Positions 1 to 5,172 of a stretch of 5,172 bases of DNA are shown here, piece by piece. The first letter of the stretch is position 1. Each line of letters starts with the position of its first letter. Made by a program: the position numbers and the translations under genes. The notes beneath the pieces are model-generated. The model made no database searches and was not told where the DNA came from. It saw nothing but the letters and a program-made list of their open reading frames with translations. Source of the stretch: Acidobacteriota bacterium (lineage in GTDB: Bacteria > Actinomycetota > Acidimicrobiia > Acidimicrobiales > SHLQ01); the NCBI GenBank assembly GCA_022562835.1, contig JADFOM010000209.1, positions 1 to 5,172 of the forward strand, given 5' to 3'.

Positions 1-63
1 CGCGTCACTGAGCGGGTTCGCCGGGTCACGGCCCCACAGCAGCGTCTCCGCCTCCGTCGTCAT
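1..63 (-). CDS. N-terminal 21 codons of an unidentified gene, cut by the window edge
   Basis: The reading frame starts with ATG at 63-61 and runs off the left edge, beginning MTTEAETLLWGRDPANPL. The start is well supported: an AAAGGA ribosome binding site lies 6 nt upstream, and the frame upstream of this ATG has no ATG, GTG or TTG before an in-frame stop at 126-124. The visible peptide has no signal peptide, membrane segment or motif I recognise. It lies 107 bp downstream of secF on the same strand, so it may belong to the same transcript. In many actinobacteria the genes after secF are apt or relA/spoT; that is family context only and nothing in these 21 residues confirms either. The ATG also overlaps the stop of a possible small ORF in an ATGA arrangement. 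I am fairly sure it is a gene start and do not know its function. Confidence 0.6.
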   Translation of the reverse strand, partial: MTTEAETLLWGRDPANPLSDA

Positions 64-131
64 CGGTCGTCCTTTGGCTCGATGTGCACCGGTCGCGTCA
101 TCTTGGCCGCAACCGTCAAGGACTCAATCAT
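60..131 (-). CDS. Possible 23-residue leader ORF between secF and the left-edge gene
   Basis: An ATG at 131-129 opens a 23-codon frame starting MIESLTVAAK and ending EPKDDR, with its TGA at 62-60. That stop overlaps the next gene's ATG as ATGA, the same junction seen at queA/tgt and secD/secF. A purine-rich stretch (AGAAGGGGGC) directly precedes the ATG and could serve as a ribosome binding site, though it is close. The peptide has no recognisable motif and no hydrophobic segment. If translated, it could couple translation to the downstream gene. Against it: a short open frame of this size is common by chance at this G+C, and any frame in this register would end at that TGA. I regard it as a candidate only. 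Confidence 0.22.
   Translation of the reverse strand: MIESLTVAAKMTRPVHIEPKDDR
70..75 (-). promoter_or_regulatory. Ribosome binding site of the left-edge gene
   Basis: The minus strand reads AAAGGA here, 6 nt before the ATG at 63. It is one of the clearest Shine-Dalgarno matches in the window and decides the start of the left-edge gene. Confidence 0.6.
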
Positions 132-159
132 GCCCCCTTCTCGCACAAAACGCGCCGAT

Positions 160-171
160 GGGAGCGCTCCC
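160..171. repeat. Perfect 12-bp palindrome at the secF stop codon
   Basis: GGGAGCGCTCCC is its own reverse complement and overlaps the last base of the secF TAG on the minus strand. As RNA it could form only a 4-bp stem with a 4-nt loop. On the minus strand TTTT follows after about 9 nt (150-147), too far for a standard intrinsic terminator. It could be a weak terminator or processing hairpin, a protein-binding dyad, or chance. Confidence 0.3.
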
Positions 172-1277
172 TATCGCTTCTTCTTTTTGCGCGGACGCGG
201 AGGTATCGCACCGGTCGCTGTCGGACGTTGGCTAGCCGATGGGGTCGTGGTCGGGGTGGTGCGTCGACCGCGGGCAGCGGTGCCGAGCGCAGCCACCTCG
301 CGATTGATGATGCGCGTACCGCCCTGCTCGGCCCCCGCGGCTTGGCGTTCACGGATCTCGCGATACCGCGGTTCTCGTTCTTTGAGCAGAACTACAACCG
401 AGCTGGCGACCACCAGCGACGAGTACCCGCCGGCTATGAGGCCGATCAGCAACGCGATCGAGAATTCTGCCAGGGTCGATGCACCGAGGACAAACGTGCC
501 GATGACCAACATCGAAAGCACCGGAAGAATCGAGGTGATCGTGGTATTGATCGAGCGCATCACCACCCGATTGAGGCTTAGGTTCATCATCTCGGTGTAG
601 GTGTACTTCCCTGTCGCACCCACCCGTGAAGAAACTTCGCGCACCTTGTCGTAGACGACGATCGTGTCGTAGAGCGAGTAACCCATGATCGTCAGGAATG
701 CGATGACCGTCGCTGGAGTCACTTCGAACTGAAAGATCGAATAGATGCCGACCGAAATGATGATGTCATGGAAGACCGCGACCAACGCTCCAATCGCCAT
801 CCTCCATTCGAGTCTGATGCTGATGTAGAGCGCTACGACGATGAAGAACCAGATCAATGCGGTGAGCGCCTTGCTGGTCAATTCTTCGGACCATGAAGCA
901 CTGACGCTTTGCAGGGACACATCGTCGACCGACTGACCGGCTGCATCGGCTAGTGCGGCGGTGACCTCCGCGACCGCTTCGGGTTCATTTATGTCGGAGC
1001 GAACCCGAACCGTGTCGCTTCCGATCGTCTGGATGGTGGCGTTGCCGGCTCCGACGGGGCTCAGGGCATCACGGGTGTCAGAGGTCGACAGGCCGGGCGC
1101 TACGACCTCCCATGACGAGCCACCCTCGAAGGCGACGCCGAGGTTCAAACCTCGCACGGCGAAGGACAGAAGCGACAACATGATCAGTGCTGCGGACACC
1201 ACCAGCCAGCGTCGCCATGCCTTCGGGAAGTCGATGTTCGACTCGCCGTGGTACAGCCTTTTGATCCCACCGGTCAT
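171..1277 (-). CDS. secF: Protein translocase subunit SecF
   Basis: SecF (368 residues) is an inner-membrane RND-type protein that works with SecD and YajC to help SecYEG-SecA export proteins using the proton motive force. The first membrane segment is at about 23-41, followed by the motif GLNLGVAFEGG (43-53), an extracytoplasmic domain (~55-130), and five more hydrophobic segments in the C-terminal half. The signature GYSLYDTIVVYD (199-210) contains the conserved acidic residues of the proton path, followed by LNRVVMRSINTTIT (235-248). The start is ATG at 1277, overlapping the secD stop by 4 bp (ATGA), which indicates translational coupling and roughly equal synthesis with SecD. Two oddities: Ala49 stands where the family usually has Asp or Glu (GIDF), and the tail after ~300 is long, hydrophilic and Arg/Thr/Pro-rich, ending RPRKKKKR. 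Length before this tail is normal. The identification is secure. Confidence 0.96.
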   Translation of the reverse strand: MTGGIKRLYHGESNIDFPKAWRRWLVVSAALIMLSLLSFAVRGLNLGVAFEGGSSWEVVAPGLSTSDTRDALSPVGAGNATIQTIGSDTVRVRSDINEPEAVAEVTAALADAAGQSVDDVSLQSVSASWSEELTSKALTALIWFFIVVALYISIRLEWRMAIGALVAVFHDIIISVGIYSIFQFEVTPATVIAFLTIMGYSLYDTIVVYDKVREVSSRVGATGKYTYTEMMNLSLNRVVMRSINTTITSILPVLSMLVIGTFVLGASTLAEFSIALLIGLIAGGYSSLVVASSVVVLLKEREPRYREIRERQAAGAEQGGTRIINREVAALGTAARGRRTTPTTTPSASQRPTATGAIPPRPRKKKKR

Positions 1278-2974
1278 CGCTCACCACCCGCCGTCGAAGC
1301 GACCGGTGGTATCCCGTAGCGCGACGGCCGCTCTGCGAAGCTCTTGCGTCGAGCTGCCAGCCGAACCGCCGGGCCCAGGAAGAAATAGGTAGCGACCAGA
1401 TCGAGCAATGTGGCGACACCCAGGTAGAGCGCAAACCCGCGCACCGCGCCGGTCGTGAGCCAGTACAGGAGACCAGCACCGATTAGTGAAGCCATGTCGG
1501 CCTTGACAATCGTGCTGTACGCAATTGGGAACGCGCGAACAACCGAGCTACGCGGCGTTCGCCCGTTGCGCACATCCTCCTTGAGGTGCTCGAAATAGAC
1601 GATGTTCGAGTCCAGTGAGACACCGATCGACACGATTATGCCGGTGATACCGGCGAGCGTCAGCGCCAACCCGCGACTCGATCCGAGCCAGGCGATGATC
1701 GTCCACAACATCGACACCGAAAGAACCAGCGAGGTCATGGCCACGACACCGAGGTATCGGTAGTACCCGATGATGAAGAGGGCAACGAGGGTGAGTCCAA
1801 CGATTCCGGAGATGATGCCAGCCTGGAGTGCGTCCTCGCCGATCGAAGCGGAGACGGTCTGGACACCCTGATTTTCGAATGAGATCGGCAAAGCGCCAAA
1901 GCGCAAGGCGATCGCGATGCTCTTTGCCTCGTCTTCGGTGAACCCGCCGGTGATCACCGCTGTTCCACCGAACGACGTCGTCTGGAAGGTCGGGTCGGAC
2001 AACACGTCGCCATCGAGCACGAAGGCGAGCTGATTGGTGGGGCACTCGGGTAACGCAGCGACACAGGTAGATGCCATCTCATCGAACAGCGCCCCACCCC
2101 CCGGCGCCAATATCCCGTCATGAGGGTCGGCGCCGCCGGTGAACGACACGTTGACGACCCACTGAACCTGATTGGAGTCAAAGCTGGCGGCAGCGTCGGA
2201 GAGCTTGACCCCGGTGAACGCGGTCGGGCCGATCGTCTTGAGGGTCGAGCCGAACTGTGCATCTTCATCGAGCACGGTCATGATGTCGCAGACGCCACTT
2301 TCTTCAAGGATCGACACACCATCGGCATCGCTGGGGGCCACACCATCCGCGGACCGCAACGGGACGTCGGTCTCACGGTTCGCGAATTCGTCGAGACAGC
2401 GCGATGCCGATCCGAGCGTTGCGTTCGCATCGGCAATAGGCCTCGGTGATTGTGCCGCCGGTGACTCAACACCCTGCGTGGTGGTCGGTGCCTGGCCGAG
2501 TGCCTCGGGGGAGCTTGTCGTCGAAGCGCCGTCGGCCGGCAAGGTTGTCGAAGTGCCATCAGCCGGTGCGGTCGTCGACGCGCCACCGCCGGTTGATTGC
2601 GGTGGGATCAGCTCGTTATCGGCCGTCGGAGCAACCGTCAACAACGGCCGGAACTGAAGTTCTGCGGTCTGTTCGATCAACGCTATTGCGGACTGTTGAT
2701 CCTCTGTGGTTCCCGGCAACGCAACCTCGATGGTGGATCCGTTGCGCACGATGTCGGGTTCCGCGACACCAAAGCTGTCGACGCGTGCCCGAATGATCTC
2801 GATGGCATCGTCGAGCTGTTGATCGGTCGCCTCACCCTCGGGCTCCAAGACGATGCTCACTCCGCCCTGGAGGTCGATTCCGAGCAAGGGCTCGTTGCCC
2901 GAGACGATCGTTGCGACAATCCCGACAAGAGCAACGAGGGTGATCCCCACGATGGACAGAATGTCTCTTTTCAT
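1274..2974 (-). CDS. secD: Protein translocase subunit SecD
   Basis: SecD (566 residues) is the larger partner of SecF; its big extracytoplasmic P1 domain is thought to pull emerging proteins away from the channel during proton-driven cycles. Visible in order: first membrane segment (~7-25), GIDLQGG (32-38), the P1 base motif ARVDSFGVAEP (63-73) and ALPGT (86-90), a low-complexity Ser/Thr/Pro/Ala insert (~118-180), the P1 return with LAFVLDGDVLSDP and GGFTEDEAKSIAIALRFGALP, then five C-terminal membrane segments. The segment carrying GVSLDSNIVYFEHLKED (451-467) holds Asp455, matching the essential proton-path aspartate. All four cysteines (193, 229, 304, 311) lie in P1. ATG at 2974 is the only possible start, since an in-frame stop lies nine codons upstream; no strong ribosome binding site precedes it (a GAAAGG lies too far away). 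The end overlaps secF by 4 bp. The identification is secure. Confidence 0.96.
   Translation of the reverse strand: MKRDILSIVGITLVALVGIVATIVSGNEPLLGIDLQGGVSIVLEPEGEATDQQLDDAIEIIRARVDSFGVAEPDIVRNGSTIEVALPGTTEDQQSAIALIEQTAELQFRPLLTVAPTADNELIPPQSTGGGASTTAPADGTSTTLPADGASTTSSPEALGQAPTTTQGVESPAAQSPRPIADANATLGSASRCLDEFANRETDVPLRSADGVAPSDADGVSILEESGVCDIMTVLDEDAQFGSTLKTIGPTAFTGVKLSDAAASFDSNQVQWVVNVSFTGGADPHDGILAPGGGALFDEMASTCVAALPECPTNQLAFVLDGDVLSDPTFQTTSFGGTAVITGGFTEDEAKSIAIALRFGALPISFENQGVQTVSASIGEDALQAGIISGIVGLTLVALFIIGYYRYLGVVAMTSLVLSVSMLWTIIAWLGSSRGLALTLAGITGIIVSIGVSLDSNIVYFEHLKEDVRNGRTPRSSVVRAFPIAYSTIVKADMASLIGAGLLYWLTTGAVRGFALYLGVATLLDLVATYFFLGPAVRLAARRKSFAERPSRYGIPPVASTAGGER
2498..2578 (-). repeat. 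27-bp tandem repeats encoding STT(A/L)PADG units in SecD
   Basis: Two adjacent 27-bp units (2578-2552 and 2551-2525) encode STTAPADGT and STTLPADGA and match at 20 of 27 bases. A third unit (2524-2498) is degenerate and keeps only the STT start. They sit within the flexible insert of the SecD extracytoplasmic domain. Because the unit is a multiple of three, copy-number changes would preserve the frame. The divergence between copies suggests the duplication is not recent. Confidence 0.7.
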
Positions 2975-3023
2975 GCCGTTGCGCCGCCAGCGAGCCTTTC
3001 AGTGCGACCGGATCGCTGTTGAC

Positions 3024-3332
3024 TCACGCGTCCTCGTCCTCGGAGATCTCCTCCAGTTCGTCGACGTCGGATTCCTCTACCTCAGGATCGACCGCCAGAC
3101 GCTGGATCGCTTCTCTCGCCAGCTTGAGTTCTAGTTCTTGAGCTACCTCGAGCCATACGATCTCGTCTTCTATCTCGGTGATGATTCCGTAGATACCAGA
3201 CGAGGTAACTACCTCGTCGCCGACATCGATCGTGGCGAGCAACTTGCGATGCTGCTTCATCTGTTGCTGCTGAGGACGAATCAGGAAAAAATACATAGCG
3301 CCAACCAGCGCTACAGGCAATAAAATGGCCAT
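3024..3332 (-). CDS. yajC: Preprotein translocase subunit YajC
   Basis: YajC (102 residues) is a small single-span inner-membrane protein that associates with SecD and SecF. The hydrophobic segment (residues ~2-18) is followed by the family hallmark FFLIRPQQQQMKQHRKLL (15-32) and the domain motif VGDEVVTSSGIYGIITEI (37-54). The last ~20 residues are very acidic (EVEESDVDELEEISEDEDA), a common tail type for this family. Length is typical. The start is ATG at 3332, with a GAGGT ribosome binding site 9 nt upstream. The gene follows tgt after 91 bp and precedes secD by 49 bp, the conserved order queA-tgt-yajC-secD-secF. The upstream gap is the only place between 5102 and 171 where a promoter for the Sec genes might fit. 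The identification is secure. Confidence 0.95.
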   Translation of the reverse strand: MAILLPVALVGAMYFFLIRPQQQQMKQHRKLLATIDVGDEVVTSSGIYGIITEIEDEIVWLEVAQELELKLAREAIQRLAVDPEVEESDVDELEEISEDEDA

Positions 3333-3341
3333 GTGGTCTAC

Positions 3342-3346
3342 ACCTC
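3342..3346 (-). promoter_or_regulatory. yajC ribosome binding site
   Basis: The minus strand reads GAGGT, within GGTGAGGTGT, 9 nt before the yajC ATG at 3332. It is stronger than the sites before secD or tgt, consistent with independent rather than coupled initiation of yajC. Confidence 0.6.
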
Positions 3347-3348
3347 AC

Positions 3349-3372
3349 CGACAGTTGTCGAATCGCCGATTC
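3349..3372. repeat. Two adjacent dyads in the tgt-yajC gap
   Basis: GAATCG-C-CGATTC (3360-3372, 6-bp arms, 1-nt centre) partly covers the candidate -10 element. It directly abuts CGACA-GT-TGTCG (3349-3360, 5-bp arms, 2-nt centre); the two share base 3360. Both are perfect in their arms. The position between a possible -10 and the ribosome binding site would suit an operator or a 5' leader hairpin, but the arms are short enough to arise by chance. Confidence 0.35.
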
Positions 3373-3374
3373 TA
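3369..3374 (-). promoter_or_regulatory. Possible -10 element upstream of yajC
   Basis: The minus strand reads TAGAAT, matching the TANNNT pattern of actinobacterial -10 elements, and would place a transcript start about 30 nt before the yajC ATG. No convincing -35 hexamer lies 16-18 nt upstream. It lies in the 91-bp tgt-yajC gap, the one gap in the queA-secF cluster where a secondary promoter would make sense. This is a weak call. Confidence 0.3.
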
Positions 3375-3423
3375 GTGCTGTCCGGCCACGATCATGCACA
3401 GCCCTACCCCAGCCGCGACGAGG

Positions 3424-4533
3424 TCAGCTCCATCGAGCGACCACGTCTGCTTTGAACGACGCGAAATACCCTCCTTCGATAGCGCTGCGAGCGTCGCTCA
3501 TCAACTCGAACAGCCACCAAAGATTGTGCATGGTCAACAGACGTGCAGCGGTGGGCTCGTGGACCGCAACCAGGTGACGTAAATAGCCCCTGGGATACTC
3601 CGCGCAAGGGCCACCCGGGCGCTGCGGGTCGAGTGGACGGTCATCGCGCGCATACTCCGCGCGCTTGATGTTCATACGTCCCTCGCTCGTCAGGGCGGTG
3701 CCGTGACGAGCCAGCCGCGTCGGCAGCACACAGTCGAACATGTCGACCCCCAGTCCGATCGACTCGACGATTCCGATGGGATCTCCCAGACCCATAAAAT
3801 AGCGGGGTTGATCCGCGGGCAGGCACTGCGTTGTGACCGCCAGAGTCTCGAGCATGTCCGGCACCGGCTCACCCACCGACAGGCCGCCGACCGCGTAACC
3901 GTCGAATCCAAGCGAGGTGATCTGCTCGGCACTTCGCATCCTCAACTTTGGGTCGATTCCGCCTTGCACGATGCCGAACTGACTTGCCCGGGCGACAAGG
4001 GCGTCGTCGGCTACAAACGCCTCGCGCGCCCTCTCGGCCCAGAGCGTGGTGCGGTTACAGGCACTTTCAATCTGCCCGCGCTCGCCAGGAAGTGCGGGGC
4101 AGACGTCGAGCGCCATCTGGATGTCCGATCCGAGCGCTGCCTGAATCTCTACGGCGCTTTCTGGACTCAGGTGATGTCGGCTTCCGTCATATGTCGAGCG
4201 AAACAACGCGCCTTCGTCGTCGACCTCCGGCTCCAGGGAGAAGATCTGATAGCCACCGCTGTCGGTCAAGACGTGACCGTTCCAGTTGGCGAAACCATGG
4301 AGACCGCCAAGCTCAGCTACGACGTCGGCGCCCGGTCGCAGCATCAGGTGATATGTGTTGCCGAGGACCACCTCGGCGCCGAGTGACGCGAGGTCGTCCG
4401 AGGACAGAAATTTCACAGCCCCACGGGTTCCGACCGGAATGAAACATGGTGTGGTGAAGGTTCCGCGTGCTGTATGAACGACTCCGCTGCGTGCCAGGCC
4501 GTCGTGCGCGCTCGGCTCGAAGATCGCTTTCAT
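3424..4533 (-). CDS. tgt: tRNA-guanine transglycosylase with two zinc ligands missing
   Basis: Bacterial Tgt replaces guanine 34 of tRNAs with GUN anticodons (Asp, Asn, His, Tyr) by the queuosine precursor preQ1. The 369-residue length is typical. Catalytic features are intact: DSGGYQIFS with Asp91, ALDVC with Asp143, FGIVQGG with Gln190, AVGGLSVGE (214-222), and DMFDCVLPTR with the nucleophile Asp267. The zinc site is not: where the family has CxCxxC, this protein has R305-P-G307-G-P-C310, so only Cys310 and His336 (in MHNLWW) of four ligands remain. Spacing to the flanking motifs PLDP and YPRGYLRHL is unchanged, so this is substitution and not a frameshift. The frame stays open upstream to an ATG at 4617, but I choose ATG 4533 because it begins MKAIFEPS, fits the family N-terminus, and overlaps the queA stop as ATGA. 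Family identity is certain; activity is uncertain. Confidence 0.93.
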   Translation of the reverse strand: MKAIFEPSAHDGLARSGVVHTARGTFTTPCFIPVGTRGAVKFLSSDDLASLGAEVVLGNTYHLMLRPGADVVAELGGLHGFANWNGHVLTDSGGYQIFSLEPEVDDEGALFRSTYDGSRHHLSPESAVEIQAALGSDIQMALDVCPALPGERGQIESACNRTTLWAERAREAFVADDALVARASQFGIVQGGIDPKLRMRSAEQITSLGFDGYAVGGLSVGEPVPDMLETLAVTTQCLPADQPRYFMGLGDPIGIVESIGLGVDMFDCVLPTRLARHGTALTSEGRMNIKRAEYARDDRPLDPQRPGGPCAEYPRGYLRHLVAVHEPTAARLLTMHNLWWLFELMSDARSAIEGGYFASFKADVVARWS

Positions 4534-5171
4534 TTGTTTCGCTCGACGAACATCGCGTCTCCAAAGGATAGGAACCGATAATCGTTCTCGAGTGCGATCT
4601 GATACAACTCCCGCCACCGGTCCCCGATGAATGCGTCGATCATGACCAACAGTGTGGAGCGCGGCATGTGGAAGTTCGTCATCAACGCGTCGACGACCCT
4701 GAACTGAAAACCCCGTCGGATGAACAAATTCGTGCGACCGGCCAACTGCCCTGTCACGGCCGCCGACTCGAGCGCACGCACGACCGTGGTTCCGACGGCG
4801 ACAACGCGGTCGGCCGATCCAATCCGTTTCCAGGCCTGCGGTTCGATTGCGTAGCGCTCCGAATGCATCGTGTGATCGTCGAGTGAAGTCGCGGTCACGG
4901 GTCGGAACGTATCGAGCCCGATGTGCAACTCGACCTCAACGACCTCGGCACCGCGGTCGCTAACCGCGCTCAACATCTCGTGCGTTAGATGCAGGCCAGC
5001 GGTCGGCGCCGCGGCCGAACCTAACGTTCGTGCAAAAACGGTCTGATAACGGTCGGGATCCTGGTCCGTTTCGGTGATGTAAGGGGGATGGGGCATGGTG
5101 CCGTGCGCCAACACCGCCGCATCCAGGCGGTCAGTCTTGGCCAACCGGCCCGTGGCCCGGGCAAAGTCCCG
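4530..5171 (-). CDS. queA: QueA C-terminal part, joined in frame to transposase sequence; probably not functional
   Basis: QueA (S-adenosylmethionine:tRNA ribosyltransferase-isomerase) converts preQ1 in tRNA to epoxyqueuosine, the step after Tgt. From 5102 to the TGA at 4530 (190 residues) the match is clear: GTMPHPPYI, DRYQTVFAR, AAAPTAGLHL, HIGLDTFRPV, DDHTMHSERYAI, VVAVGTTVVRALES, VDALMTNFHMPRSTLL and FLSFGDAMF at the end. These correspond to roughly residue 145 onward of a ~350-residue enzyme. The preceding ~145 residues are absent. Instead, the same frame continues to the window edge as IS110-type transposase sequence (5103-5171), with no stop between. A TTG at 5144 is a possible start codon but lies within the transposase part, so it is not a natural queA start. 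The gene overlaps tgt by 4 bp. This is either a truncated pseudogene or an assembly chimera; the downstream part looks undamaged. Confidence 0.85.
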   Translation of the reverse strand, partial: RDFARATGRLAKTDRLDAAVLAHGTMPHPPYITETDQDPDRYQTVFARTLGSAAAPTAGLHLTHEMLSAVSDRGAEVVEVELHIGLDTFRPVTATSLDDHTMHSERYAIEPQAWKRIGSADRVVAVGTTVVRALESAAVTGQLAGRTNLFIRRGFQFRVVDALMTNFHMPRSTLLVMIDAFIGDRWRELYQIALENDYRFLSFGDAMFVERNK

Positions 5172-5172
5172 C
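5103..5172 (-). mobile_element. IS110-family transposase fragment (DEDD domain piece)
   Basis: Read on the minus strand, the first 23 residues are RDFARATGRLAKTD followed by RLDAAVLAH. This matches the conserved stretch of IS110-family transposases (DEDD_Tnp_IS110, typically QVRDFARATGRLAKTD..DA.VLA), which carries the two last catalytic acidic residues (the D's of KTDxxDA). The base before the first full codon (G) fits a preceding Val codon, as the family predicts. G+C is 51 of 70 bases (73%) by hand count, against about 58-62% in the adjoining queA rows. It is an internal piece of the protein: no element end, non-coding flank or target site is visible. The exact boundary with queA is uncertain by a few codons because Ala-His-Gly could belong to either side. 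Confidence 0.8.

Noticed and set aside
114..119. TTGACG on the minus strand as a -35 box for the left-edge gene
   Set aside because: No TANNNT-like -10 element occurs 16-19 nt downstream; the bases there are GC-rich.
147..171. Intrinsic terminator after secF
   Set aside because: The GGGAGCGCTCCC stem is only 4 bp with a loop, and the TTTT run is separated from it by about 9 nt, so it does not form a standard terminator.
82..600. Plus-strand open frames opposite secF (up to 172 codons)
   Set aside because: They lie antisense to a secure secF, have Arg/Ser/Thr-rich composition typical of shadow frames in high-G+C genes, and show no family motif.
2975..3023. Promoter or extra gene in the 49-bp yajC-secD gap
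   Set aside because: I see no -10/-35 pair and no open frame; only a short GCGA/TCGC stem and a GAAAGG too far from the secD ATG.
3600..3630. Frameshift as the cause of the missing Tgt cysteines
   Set aside because: The distance from PLDP to Cys310 and to YPRGYLRHL equals that of normal Tgt, and the flanking motifs read in one frame, so two substitutions explain it better.
3703..4386. 227-codon plus-strand open frame opposite tgt
   Set aside because: It is fully antisense to tgt, whose catalytic motifs are unmistakable, and the translated product has no recognisable domain.
4534..4617. 28-residue N-terminal extension of Tgt from the ATG at 4617
   Set aside because: The extension lies inside the conserved end of queA, is Arg-rich and unlike the family, while ATG 4533 gives a standard Tgt start and an ATGA overlap.

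Overview
The window carries one gene cluster, all on the minus strand, read from right to left: the end of queA, then tgt, yajC, secD, secF, and the first 21 codons of an unidentified gene running off the left edge. The G+C content (near 60% by eye), the separate secD and secF genes, the Ser/Thr/Pro/Ala-rich insert in SecD and the very basic SecF tail fit an actinobacterium. Having queA and tgt directly before yajC-secD-secF makes an Acidimicrobiia-like lineage my best guess, but that is inference and no phylogenetic marker is present.

Layout: 5172-5103 encodes a piece of an IS110-family transposase, joined in frame to the C-terminal ~190 residues of QueA (5102-4530). QueA overlaps tgt (4533-3424) by 4 bp (ATGA). 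A 91-bp gap holds the yajC ribosome binding site, a possible -10 element and two small dyads. Then come yajC (3332-3024), a 49-bp gap, secD (2974-1274), a second ATGA overlap, and secF (1277-171). A 107-bp gap holds a palindrome and a possible 23-codon leader ORF before the left-edge gene (63-1). No tRNA, rRNA, CRISPR array or complete mobile element is visible.

Function: Tgt and QueA are consecutive enzymes of queuosine modification at the tRNA wobble position. YajC, SecD and SecF form the accessory membrane complex that uses the proton gradient to help SecYEG-SecA export proteins. Linking the two sets is a conserved bacterial arrangement and does not by itself imply a functional connection.

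The surprises are in the queuosine half. QueA lacks about its first 145 residues, replaced in frame by transposase sequence. Tgt keeps its catalytic residues but two of its four zinc ligands are changed (expected CxCxxC reads RPGGPC), each by one base from a Cys codon. Together these suggest either a decaying queuosine pathway or a sequence/assembly problem near this end. The Sec half looks functional, with one unusual substitution in SecF (Ala in the GIDF motif).
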